The notes: generated by a model not told the origin, from the letters alone. Counted from the stretch's first letter, positions 1-7,025 are shown. The stretch: DNA of 7,251 nucleotides from an uncultured Clostridia bacterium (GCA_947175655.1 CAMWNQ010000088.1:1-7251); one strand, 5' to 3'. Translations and numbers: made by a program.

Positions 1-1590
1 GGATATACCCACGCATATGCAAGAGTTCTTGAAAGTATGATAAATCTTGAAGTTATTTCATATGAAGAATTCAAGGGAATAAATCTGTCAGAACAATATT
101 ATGAAACTTTTGGAAAGCCTATGATTAAAGAAAAATTTTCTGATTATGAAGATAAAATTGCTGTAGGACTTGTCGGTGAAGGTTCAGACTGCTATGGTTT
201 TGATGACAAAGTTTCACGTGACCACGATTTCGGCTGTGGTTTCTGTATGTGGCTTACTGATGATGTTTATAATCAAATCGGTGAACATCTTGAAAATGCA
301 TATAATAAGCTTCCGGAGTATTTCAGAGGCATTCCAAAATTAAAAATCAGAAGAGGAGTATATAAAATATCAGATTTTATTGAAAATCTTACAGGATTAA
401 AAAACTTTCCGGAGAATACAAAACAATGGCTTGATGTTCCGGAATATGCACTCTCAGTCATTACAAACGGTAAAATTTTTACTGACAAATCCGGTGTTTT
501 TTCAGCTTTAAGAGAAAAATACAATTATTATCCAGATAATATAAGAAATATAAAGCTTGCTGAATCCCTTGCAAAAGCTTCCCAGAGTGGACAATACAAC
601 TATGCAAGAGCTATGTCAAGAAATGATATTTTAACTGCAAAACTTCATATTAATGATTTTGCAGACAATATAATAAATATTGCTTTTATTTTAAACAGAA
701 AATATATGCCACACCGAAAATGGCAAACAAAATTTATAAAAAGTTTCAGTATACTTTCAGGATTGTATGATGATATTACTGAACTCCTGTTAAAAGAACC
801 TGATTCCGAAAAATGGTCAAAATATCTTCCTGAAGAATGGTACGGAAGAATAAACTATGATGATTTTCATGTATGTCTCATAGAAAAAATATGCTCTGAA
901 ATTTCTTCAATACTTTCTTCTATATTTAGTATACCTAAAAAAAATTATCTTGAATTTTGTGCAGAGGAGATTTTTAAATTGAATAGTAAAGAAAATATTA
1001 TTGAAAACATTATAAATACTGAATGGAAAATGTTTGATAAAGTTCAGAATACTGACGGCAGAGCATCTTGTCAGGATGATTTTGAAACTTTTTACATTAT
1101 GCGTAAAAGTCAGTATATGACTTGGAATGAAAATCTGCTTCAAAGTTACTTAAATGATTTGTATGATGCTGAAAAATCACTGAGAAATCTTATTTCGGAA
1201 AAATATGCAAGAATGATGGAGTATACCTCTCCGGCTGAATATGCAGAAATAGCAGAAAAACTTCCGGCAATGAGTAATGAACAATGTAATATTATTAATC
1301 AGATTGCTGAAATTCAAGCTGGCTGGTTTGAAGAATTTTCAGAAAAATATCCTAAACTCGCAAATAATGCACGTGATATTCATTCATATGAAGACAATAT
1401 ATATAATACTTCATATGAAACTTACCTTAAAGGAGAACTCTCTGTATATTCTCCCAAAACACTTGAATTATATGGAAGATTCATTGTAAATTTATATAAT
1501 TCTAATAAAAACCTTGCAGAAATGACTATTAAAAATACTGTTATTCTTTATGGATATGCAAATCTTGATGATGCTGAAAATAAAATGTAA
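1..1590 (+). CDS. DUF4037-DUF4125 two-domain protein, probably 5'-truncated by the window edge
   Basis: No enzymatic role is established for this protein. The first ATG in the window is at 37 (517 residues from there), but it has no convincing ribosome binding site. The same frame is open back to base 1 with coding-like codons (GYTHAYARVLES), so the gene probably starts upstream. Numbering from that ATG, residues 45-66 carry the DUF4037 signature: GEGS (47-50) followed by D56/D57 and RDHDF (61-65). This resembles the GS...DxD pattern of polymerase-beta-type nucleotidyltransferases. From about residue 315 to the end lies a DUF4125-like domain, with W330, GRASCQDD (341-348), a KYARMMEYTSP segment and SYETYLKGELSVYS near 459-472. 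It looks soluble, with no signal peptide or membrane helix. It converges on the CODH-like operon across a shared terminator, so it is an independent unit. Family calls rest on remembered motifs; nucleotidyl transfer is an inference. Confidence 0.8.
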   Translation, partial: GYTHAYARVLESMINLEVISYEEFKGINLSEQYYETFGKPMIKEKFSDYEDKIAVGLVGEGSDCYGFDDKVSRDHDFGCGFCMWLTDDVYNQIGEHLENAYNKLPEYFRGIPKLKIRRGVYKISDFIENLTGLKNFPENTKQWLDVPEYALSVITNGKIFTDKSGVFSALREKYNYYPDNIRNIKLAESLAKASQSGQYNYARAMSRNDILTAKLHINDFADNIINIAFILNRKYMPHRKWQTKFIKSFSILSGLYDDITELLLKEPDSEKWSKYLPEEWYGRINYDDFHVCLIEKICSEISSILSSIFSIPKKNYLEFCAEEIFKLNSKENIIENIINTEWKMFDKVQNTDGRASCQDDFETFYIMRKSQYMTWNENLLQSYLNDLYDAEKSLRNLISEKYARMMEYTSPAEYAEIAEKLPAMSNEQCNIINQIAEIQAGWFEEFSEKYPKLANNARDIHSYEDNIYNTSYETYLKGELSVYSPKTLELYGRFIVNLYNSNKNLAEMTIKNTVILYGYANLDDAENKM

Positions 1591-1608
1591 ACCCTAAGAA
1601 ACAAAATT

Positions 1609-1645
1609 AAACCGCCGGCTTGTTTTAAAAATAAACCGGCGGTTT
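1609..1645. terminator. Bidirectional intrinsic terminator between convergent genes
   Basis: A perfect 10-bp inverted repeat, AAACCGCCGG (1609-1618) and CCGGCGGTTT (1636-1645), encloses a 17-nt AT-rich loop that can pair further. It stands out in otherwise AT-rich DNA. On the + strand the stem runs into TTTTT (1643-1647), 19 bp past the stop of the DUF4037 gene. On the - strand it is followed by TTTAATTTTG, 20 bp past the stop of the ABC ATPase gene. It therefore probably ends both the + strand gene and the six-gene - strand operon. Confidence 0.9.
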
Positions 1646-1665
1646 TTATATATAAAAATTGTTTT

Positions 1666-2436
1666 TCAAATAATATATTCAATCTGTTCTTCGTGCTTCA
1701 TATTAAACAGGTCAAAAATTTTATCACGAACCTGAAGAAAATCACTTGCAGTACGTTCTCTGTGTCCTTTCAAAGGTACTGTTACAATACTTTTGATTTT
1801 CCCCGGATTTGGTGTCATTATTACAATTCTGTCTGCAAGAAAAACGGCTTCTTCAATATCATGAGTTACAAAAATAATTGTTTTTTTCTCCTGTTTTGAA
1901 ATTGATAGAATATCGTCCTGTAACTTCATACGGGTAATCGCATCTAATGCACCAAAAGGTTCATCCATAAAAATAATATCAGGGTCTACGGCAAGTGCTC
2001 TTGCAATTGAAACACGCTGCTGCATACCACCCGATAACTGTCGGGGGTGAGATTTTTTAAATGCTGACAATCCAACAAGTTCAATATATTTATCTGCAAT
2101 TTTATGACGTTCTTCTTTTTGTATTTTTTTGGGTTCAAGTCCAAGCTCTACATTTTTCTGAACTGTTCGCCACGGCAGTAATCCATAATTCTGAAAAATA
2201 GTGACATTTTTCACTGATGGTTCTTTTACTTCTTTACCATCAATCTTGACACTTCCTTCAGTTACAGGCGAAAAACCTGCAATAGCATTTAACAGTGTAC
2301 TTTTTCCACAGCCTGAAGGTCCAAGCAGACAAATAAATTCGCCCTTTTCAATAGATAATGAAACATCATTGAATGCAGTAAATTTTTTTCCGTTCTGTAA
2401 GAAAGTCTTACTTGCATTTTGAACTTCAATATACAT
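1666..2436 (-). CDS. ABC transporter ATP-binding protein, NitT/TauT (SsuB/TauB/NrtD-like) family
   Basis: This is the cytoplasmic ATPase that powers the importer encoded with the two genes before it. At 256 residues it has the usual single-domain length. All nucleotide-binding motifs are intact: Walker A GPSGCGKST (39-47), Q-loop Gln82 (FQNYGLLPW), signature LSGGMQQ (134-140), Walker B IIFMDEP with catalytic Glu159, D-loop GALD (162-165) and switch His192 (VTHD). The 'LLPW' after the Q-loop and 'MTPNPGKI' near 208-214 are typical of nitrate/sulfonate/taurine-type importers. The ATG overlaps the permease stop by one base (TAATG). A perfect GGAGGTG (2444-2450) lies 7 nt upstream, inside the permease's last codons, so translation is probably coupled. 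It is the last gene of the operon, followed by the shared terminator. The family call is secure; the substrate is not visible. Confidence 0.95.
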   Translation of the reverse strand: MYIEVQNASKTFLQNGKKFTAFNDVSLSIEKGEFICLLGPSGCGKSTLLNAIAGFSPVTEGSVKIDGKEVKEPSVKNVTIFQNYGLLPWRTVQKNVELGLEPKKIQKEERHKIADKYIELVGLSAFKKSHPRQLSGGMQQRVSIARALAVDPDIIFMDEPFGALDAITRMKLQDDILSISKQEKKTIIFVTHDIEEAVFLADRIVIMTPNPGKIKSIVTVPLKGHRERTASDFLQVRDKIFDLFNMKHEEQIEYII

Positions 2437-3197
2437 TAATCAGCACCTCCCCAAGATTTCAGAATTTGTTTTTCCAGAACTTTCAGAAATGTATCCAAAA
2501 TCAAACCAATAAGTCCTATTATAATAATATCTGCAAATAAAATATCCGAACGCAGATTGTTTCTTGCATCTATGACAAGATAACCTAGACCAGATTGTGC
2601 TCCTACCATTTCACCCGCAACAAGAAATACCCACGCTGTACCAAGTGCCAGATGAATGCCGTTTGCAATCTGTGGAAAAGATGCCGGAAAAATAACTTTC
2701 CATATTATATGTGGCTGACGTATTCCGAAATTTTTTGATACTTTAAGATAAATCGGGTCTATTCCACTGACAGCTGAAACCGTTGAAAGAAGAACCGGAA
2801 AAAATGCTGCAATGAAAATAATAACAATTGCCGGAATATCACCTATTCCGAACCACAATACAATAAAAGGCATCCACGCCATAGGTGAAATCGGACGCAG
2901 TAACTGTACTGCCGGATTGATATACTGAAATACCTTTGGAAGTCTTCCGAGAATTAATCCAAGCAAAACAGCTGTCACAACAGCACTGACATAACCCATA
3001 GCAAAACGGTACATACTTGAACCGATATGTGAAATCAATACACCGCTTGAAATCATATCTATAAGTGCTTGAAATGCCTGTAATGGTGACGGGAACAATG
3101 CAGAATCAAAACTGCTTAAAGAAAATATAATCTGCCATATTGCAAGCAATATCAATAGGGAAATCACTATATTTTTAAAAGAGAGTAATTTTTTCAA
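2436..3197 (-). CDS. ABC transporter permease, NitT/TauT (SsuC/TauC/NrtB-like) family
   Basis: This inner-membrane subunit should form the homodimeric channel of the importer. At 253 residues it has the normal length. Hydrophobic segments lie near 8-26, 64-85, 104-118, 120-140, 182-198 and 218-238, fitting the six-helix BPD_transp_1 fold. The cytoplasmic coupling loop is visible as SKNFGIRQPHIIWKVIFPAS (about 154-173), matching the family pattern in which a conserved Gly precedes 'kV.lPaa.P.i'. GTAWVFLVAGEM (186-197) is another hallmark of this subfamily. The start codon is TTG (3195-3197): an in-frame TGA lies just upstream and no nearby ATG fits. A GAGATGAT sequence 5 nt upstream, one mismatch from GAGGTGAT, serves as ribosome binding site. 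The gene begins 18 bp after the substrate-binding protein stop and overlaps the ATPase start by one base. The family is secure; the substrate is unknown. Confidence 0.94.
   Translation of the reverse strand: MKKLLSFKNIVISLLILLAIWQIIFSLSSFDSALFPSPLQAFQALIDMISSGVLISHIGSSMYRFAMGYVSAVVTAVLLGLILGRLPKVFQYINPAVQLLRPISPMAWMPFIVLWFGIGDIPAIVIIFIAAFFPVLLSTVSAVSGIDPIYLKVSKNFGIRQPHIIWKVIFPASFPQIANGIHLALGTAWVFLVAGEMVGAQSGLGYLVIDARNNLRSDILFADIIIIGLIGLILDTFLKVLEKQILKSWGGAD
2444..2450 (-). promoter_or_regulatory. Ribosome binding site GGAGGTG of the ABC ATPase gene, within the permease gene
   Basis: On the - strand GGAGGTG lies 7 nt before the ATG at 2434-2436. It also encodes the Gly-Gly of the permease C-terminus (WGGAD). 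This fixes the ATPase start and supports translational coupling of permease and ATPase. Confidence 0.85.
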
Positions 3198-3202
3198 TTT
3201 AT

Positions 3203-3210
3203 ATCATCTC
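3203..3210 (-). promoter_or_regulatory. Ribosome binding site deciding the TTG start of the permease
   Basis: On the - strand GAGATGAT precedes the TTG at 3195-3197 by 5 nt. It matches the canonical GAGGTGAT at seven of eight bases. Nearly the same string precedes the substrate-binding protein start (AGAGAGATGAT, 4142-4152). This and the in-frame TGA just upstream make TTG the only plausible start. Confidence 0.6.
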
Positions 3211-3215
3211 GCTAT

Positions 3216-4136
3216 CTATTCAAAATCAGTTTTTACAAAATCAGTATAAGACGGCGGATTATCTGATAATCCATAAGTTTTTACTTTATCAATAAGTATA
3301 TTATAGTTTTCTTCTGTAATATCAAGGTCATCATAAGAAATCCACTGCAATGAAAGTTCAAGAACATCTTCATCTTGATTGAGATATTTCTTAGCAGTTT
3401 CCATTGCTTTTTCTTTTGTAAGATTTTTTCCTGCATTTTTGTAGCTGTCCACAAAATACTTTGCATCTTCTTTACGGTTATTTATAAATTTATCAGTAAG
3501 AACTAATCCACAGCATAAGGAATCTTCCCACAATTCTTCAGATTTAAACAACACTTTTCCAGCATCAAGAGAAACTGCCTTTGCACCAAATGGCTCTGCT
3601 ACGCAATATCCGTCAATCTGTCCGCCTGCAAGTGCTGACGGCATTTCTGTAGGTGCAAGTTCAGTTATATTTACATCATCTGTAGTTAATCCGGCAGATG
3701 CAAGAACATCATTAAGCAGAATATTATGTGATGATTGTCTGTGAGGTATTGCGAAAGTCTTTCCGGCAAGTTCTTCAGTAGATGAAATATCTTTTGAAGT
3801 AATAATAACATTTCCGTTTTTATGACCTAATGCAACAGCTTTTATGCCTATTCCTTGCTCTTTGGATTTCATAGCAAGTTCAATCAAAACTGATGCACCA
3901 TCAACTCTTCCGGTATTGAGAGCATCCATAAGCTCAGGCCACGAACCATATTTTACAAGTTCGACTTTAAGTCCTGTCTGCTGTTCAAGTTCATCAGCAG
4001 TTTCAAGTACAGCAAGAGAATGTGTAATCGGAAGATATGCAATTTTTATTTTATCAGAATCATCTGATTTTTTACCACAGGCAGTCATAGAAAATGATAT
4101 TACTCCAGCAGTTAGCAATGATATTATTTTTTTCAT
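3216..4136 (-). CDS. ABC transporter substrate-binding lipoprotein, NitT/TauT type (NrtA/SsuA-like)
   Basis: This is the extracellular receptor of the importer, anchored to the outer face of the membrane. The N-terminus is a lipoprotein signal: KK, a hydrophobic stretch (4-16) and lipobox MTAC with Cys20 as the lipidated residue, then a polar linker (GKKSDDSDK). The mature part has the type II periplasmic-binding-protein pattern of this family: YLPITHSLAVL (34-44), YGSWPELMDALNTGRVDG (63-80), GHKNGN (104-109), AIPHRQSSHN (129-138), and ALAGGQIDGYCVAEPFGA (168-185). The 'SWPEL.DAL..GR.DGA' and 'GH.NGN' blocks recall nitrate/bicarbonate receptors (NrtA/CmpA) more than taurine receptors, but at 306 residues it is shorter than those. 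A Cys208-Cys209 pair lies in the C-terminal lobe. It starts at an ATG with AGAGAGATGAT just upstream, 28 bp after the CooS-like stop. The ligand cannot be named. No monooxygenase gene (ssuD, tauD) or thiamine riboswitch is nearby. Confidence 0.92.
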   Translation of the reverse strand: MKKIISLLTAGVISFSMTACGKKSDDSDKIKIAYLPITHSLAVLETADELEQQTGLKVELVKYGSWPELMDALNTGRVDGASVLIELAMKSKEQGIGIKAVALGHKNGNVIITSKDISSTEELAGKTFAIPHRQSSHNILLNDVLASAGLTTDDVNITELAPTEMPSALAGGQIDGYCVAEPFGAKAVSLDAGKVLFKSEELWEDSLCCGLVLTDKFINNRKEDAKYFVDSYKNAGKNLTKEKAMETAKKYLNQDEDVLELSLQWISYDDLDITEENYNILIDKVKTYGLSDNPPSYTDFVKTDFE

Positions 4137-4164
4137 ATATAATCATCTCTCTTTTTTTATTAAA

Positions 4165-6267
4165 TTAACCCCAGCCTAATGATTTCCTTTTTGCTTTCAT
4201 ATCTTCAACTATTTTATTTCCAAGTGATACAGGGTCAGTATCAACGTGCATTACAGAACCCAGAAGTTCTCTTGTACCGTCTTTAAGGAATTCTATAACA
4301 TTCTGTGAACCATAAATCTGTGCTTCAACGCAATGATATGAATTGATACCCATTAAACGGAATCCAAGTGCAGCATCAATACCTTTTTCATTGCCCCATT
4401 CCGGTGAAGAAAATGCAAAAGGCAGTTCATAGAGTTTTTTTCCAAGTTCATTGGCAATTCCGGCAAAAATTCCGGAAGAACGTGTATTGTCAATGCATTC
4501 TCCTACGTGCCATACAGGAGGTAAATCAGGAGTAAGAAATTCTCTGAGACTTTCCCCTGTTTTATCAAGTGATGAAGTATTACAGTATCCTAACTTCATA
4601 AGCGGAAACGATGCACAACCATTTGAAAGAATCAAAACATTATTTTTAAGCAATACATCTGCAACATCAACAATAGCTTTTTCATAAAGAACTTTAGGAT
4701 TGTTACAGCCAACCATATTAACAATTCCAAGAATTTTACCGCTCTTTAAAGCATCAGCAAGAGGTTTCATACTTCCAAATCTTTTATGTACATATTCAAC
4801 AGAGAATCCTACTTCTGCTTCAACTTCATAAGGAGGAATATATACAGGAATACCTTTTCTCTGTTCAAAACTTTCAATTGCACGCATAATTATTTTTTCT
4901 GCAAGTGCTTTTGTTTCTGATATGTTGGAATGGTGATGATCATATTCATAACGTTCTGCCCCCGGAAGTCTTGCAGAATCGCTTGTTGTTACAACTGTTG
5001 TCTTAAAGCATTTTGCAACTTCCATAATTGACGGGAAAACGTCCTGAACATCTGCAACCCATAAATCCAAAGCACCAGTACCCAGAACAAGTTCAGCAGA
5101 TACAGCATTTGAAAGAGGAATAACTCCGCCATAACGATACATTGCCGCAAGTCCTGAACAGCAAATACCATAAAAACGTATTCCCTTTGCTCCTTTTGAT
5201 TTTGCAAGTTCTATAAATTTTTCTTCCTGTCCAGTCTTCACAATCTGACTTACTAAAGTAGGAAGATGTCCGTGAACTGCTATATTGACATATCCTTTTT
5301 GCAATGCACCAATATTTACTTTTGATGTTACACGGTCTCCAACACCAAATAAGCTGTCTGTTGCAATATTTGCTCCCACTACTCCTGAAAAAGTAAACGC
5401 AAGACCACATCTTAAAAACTGTTGCATTATACTTTTCCAGTCACCGTCTATTGCACAGCCTGTTTTATGATAAGCTTCAAATACTTCATGATATGCACTT
5501 ATCGGAAGAATATCAAGTTCTTTCCATACCTTCTGACGTTCCGGAGGTGCACAGGCTTTAATTGTTTTGTATTCGTCAGATTCAGTACGTGACATATCAG
5601 CAAGTAATGCATCTGCCAAATCAATTGCTATTTTCTTTGTTGTACGGTGTTTAACAGGAATTCCGAAAGCTTCAGCCGTTGATCTTATTTTCTGCTCTCC
5701 CATAATCGGAATATCAAGTTTTCCCTCTGCTGCCCACTTAAGAGAAAGAATAATTTCTCTTGCGTGCATACCGTGCTGGGCTACACCTGCTGCCGCCGCT
5801 CTTAAAAGATTTCTTGCAACTACCAAATCGGCATCAGCACCACATACACCATGTGGTGATTTAGCTGTAATACGACAAGGCCCCATATTACAGATTTTAC
5901 AACAAATTCCAGCAAGTCCGAAATTACACTGTGGTTTCTGTTTATCGAAACGGTCAAACGCTGTATCAATTCCAAGCTGTTCCGCACGTAAAAGCATTTC
6001 TTTTACAGCAGGGTCAGGGGTCTGGTCTATAACATTCTGCTTTGACGGAAATGTCTTTTTATATTCAGCAACTGCATTCATATAGTCACGAATAAAAGCA
6101 TTAGGGTCTCCGGCTGTTTCATCGCTATGGTCAGCTTTTGCAACAATCGTCGGAATACCGTGCTTATCAAATCCAATCAATGCACGATGCGAATGAATAT
6201 GTGGTTTATCATCATTATGCGAATGTTCTGTATTGCTGTGATTATGATTATGTATATGTTCACTCAT
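4165..6267 (-). CDS. cooS: Anaerobic carbon monoxide dehydrogenase catalytic-subunit homologue (CooS-like), with an altered cluster-C ligand
   Basis: It belongs to the Ni-Fe CO dehydrogenase (CooS) family, homodimers that normally interconvert CO and CO2 in the cytoplasm. At 700 residues it is about 60-70 longer than typical CooS. The extra part is N-terminal and opens with nine His in the first 27 residues. Canonical features present: cluster D/B cysteines C114, C122, C123, C126, C131 and C142 (spacing 8/1/3/5, as in the family); a His channel start at H165 and H168; HGH (332-334); CC (369-370); VGCNNPK C521; NGC C551; GEC C591; and SPEW...EK with K628. The key deviation is DVQD (406-409), where active CODHs have DVQC, so one cluster-C iron ligand is Asp. 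The family is certain, but CO oxidation is doubtful; a deviant, CooS-V-like enzyme is plausible. The ATG has a strong AGAGGAGA (6276-6283) and lies 3 bp after the preceding gene. No ferredoxin or CooC gene is in the operon. Confidence 0.93.
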   Translation of the reverse strand: MSEHIHNHNHSNTEHSHNDDKPHIHSHRALIGFDKHGIPTIVAKADHSDETAGDPNAFIRDYMNAVAEYKKTFPSKQNVIDQTPDPAVKEMLLRAEQLGIDTAFDRFDKQKPQCNFGLAGICCKICNMGPCRITAKSPHGVCGADADLVVARNLLRAAAAGVAQHGMHAREIILSLKWAAEGKLDIPIMGEQKIRSTAEAFGIPVKHRTTKKIAIDLADALLADMSRTESDEYKTIKACAPPERQKVWKELDILPISAYHEVFEAYHKTGCAIDGDWKSIMQQFLRCGLAFTFSGVVGANIATDSLFGVGDRVTSKVNIGALQKGYVNIAVHGHLPTLVSQIVKTGQEEKFIELAKSKGAKGIRFYGICCSGLAAMYRYGGVIPLSNAVSAELVLGTGALDLWVADVQDVFPSIMEVAKCFKTTVVTTSDSARLPGAERYEYDHHHSNISETKALAEKIIMRAIESFEQRKGIPVYIPPYEVEAEVGFSVEYVHKRFGSMKPLADALKSGKILGIVNMVGCNNPKVLYEKAIVDVADVLLKNNVLILSNGCASFPLMKLGYCNTSSLDKTGESLREFLTPDLPPVWHVGECIDNTRSSGIFAGIANELGKKLYELPFAFSSPEWGNEKGIDAALGFRLMGINSYHCVEAQIYGSQNVIEFLKDGTRELLGSVMHVDTDPVSLGNKIVEDMKAKRKSLGWG

Positions 6268-6270
6268 AAA

Positions 6271-6597
6271 TTAATTCTCCTCTGATTTTTTATTTTGAAT
6301 GATATTTTTTATAACGCCTTTAGGGTCACTAATAAGCAATTCTATAACCCATAAAACAAACCCAAGTACAACAGCCGAAACACCTAAAAATGTATCATTA
6401 AGCATATCCTGTAAAGAAGGGTAGAAAAATTCATCACGTAATTCTGCATATTCAAATACAGCATCAACAAGCCACATTAAAGATGCTCCCCAATATATAA
6501 AACATAATGAAGAAACTTTCATAATGTCGTCTGGAGCTTTAACATACCAGATTATTGTACTTATAACAGCAGAAATTACTGCAATCAATAATGTCAT
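6271..6597 (-). CDS. Small three-helix membrane protein B (unrecognised family)
   Basis: I do not recognise a named family. The protein has 108 residues and three hydrophobic segments, near 2-19, 29-46 and 70-90, and a short charged C-terminal tail (NKKSEEN). It has no lipobox and no cysteine pair; one Cys (C32) lies in the second helix. The second helix, YWGASLMWLVDAVFEYAEL (35-53), carries Asp45 and Glu49 at its end, and an acidic loop (DEFFYP, DMLND) leads to the third helix. This plan resembles the second half of protein A. The ATG overlaps protein A's stop (ATGA), and the stop lies 3 bp before the CooS-like start, so it is translated as part of the operon. It might be a membrane partner of the importer or the CODH-like enzyme, but that is inferred only from position. 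Confidence 0.8.
   Translation of the reverse strand: MTLLIAVISAVISTIIWYVKAPDDIMKVSSLCFIYWGASLMWLVDAVFEYAELRDEFFYPSLQDMLNDTFLGVSAVVLGFVLWVIELLISDPKGVIKNIIQNKKSEEN
6276..6283 (-). promoter_or_regulatory. Strong ribosome binding site of the CooS-like gene
   Basis: AGAGGAGA on the - strand, 8 nt before the ATG at 6265-6267. It lies inside the last codons of the preceding membrane-protein gene. It confirms a start that includes the His-rich N-terminus, so that extension is translated rather than a mis-called start. Confidence 0.85.
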
Positions 6598-7019
6598 ACT
6601 GTTTCACCCGTTTCTGATTTTTCATTATTGCAATTCTTTTGCTTTTCAATAGTATTTGATGCAATGAGCATTCCCGTCCATACCGCCGTAACTGTAAGAG
6701 CCATACCAATACCGACAGTCGCCATTTCATAAAACATTGAATGTAAAGATTCAGGTGTTCGTGCCCCAGTTATAAAAGGGAAAAACGGCTGTATTTCACC
6801 ATGCCATAAATGCTCAAATGCAAGCAGAGCTGAACCGCCCCAAAGCATATTTGAAAGCCATTTTAATTTTCCGGAAAATGGTATCTTATTACTTTTATGT
6901 AAATCATAATTAACAGATATATTTTCAGTTTTTTTTGATTTCTTTTCTTTTGATTTTAAAATATGTGTTGCGACTGAAGTAACAATTGCTTCTGCCACTG
7001 GAACAACAAAACATGCCAT
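6594..7019 (-). CDS. Small three-helix membrane protein A (unrecognised family), first gene of the operon
   Basis: I do not recognise a named family. From the ATG at 7017-7019 it has 141 residues. Hydrophobic segments lie near 3-21 (with Glu10), 54-72 and 100-120. A basic, lysine-rich loop (22-53) follows the first. The central block MLWGGSALLAFEHLWHGE (58-75) puts E69, H70, H73 and E75 at the end of helix 2, a cluster that could bind a metal or protons; PFFPF and an EMATVG segment follow. The frame could extend to a TTG at 7038-7040 (148 residues). I chose the ATG because GGAGAG (7026-7031) lies 6 nt before it, while no good site precedes the TTG. The gene follows a consensus promoter with a leader of about 53 nt and overlaps protein B by 4 bp (ATGA). 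Its function is unknown; operon position ties it to the CODH-like enzyme and the importer. Confidence 0.8.
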   Translation of the reverse strand: MACFVVPVAEAIVTSVATHILKSKEKKSKKTENISVNYDLHKSNKIPFSGKLKWLSNMLWGGSALLAFEHLWHGEIQPFFPFITGARTPESLHSMFYEMATVGIGMALTVTAVWTGMLIASNTIEKQKNCNNEKSETGETV

Positions 7020-7025
7020 AATTAT

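Noticed and set aside
1666..4136. Reading the ABC genes as a dedicated taurine/sulfonate (tauABC, ssuABC) or thiamine-precursor (thiXYZ) importer.
   Set aside because: No sulfonate monooxygenase, no thiamine gene and no riboswitch is present, and the binding protein's motifs do not single out these ligands; gene symbols were left blank.
5567..6085. Long open frame on the + strand opposite the CooS-like gene (172 codons).
   Set aside because: It lies wholly antisense to a gene with intact family motifs, has no ribosome binding site or recognisable protein features, and is explained by codon bias of the - strand gene.
301..6120. Frequent TTCCGG/CCGGAA hexamers across the window, considered as a dispersed repeat or uptake-type signal.
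   Set aside because: They fall mostly in coding frames at codons for Phe/Pro/Glu/Gly, vary in flanks and are not enriched at gene ends; codon preference explains them.
4165..6267. Hybrid-cluster protein (Hcp) as an alternative identity for the 700-residue enzyme.
   Set aside because: The CC-x2-C-x4-C cluster B pattern with the extra upstream D-cluster cysteine, the VGCNNPK block and the SPEW...EK motif are CODH-type. Hcp is shorter and has a different N-terminal cysteine motif.
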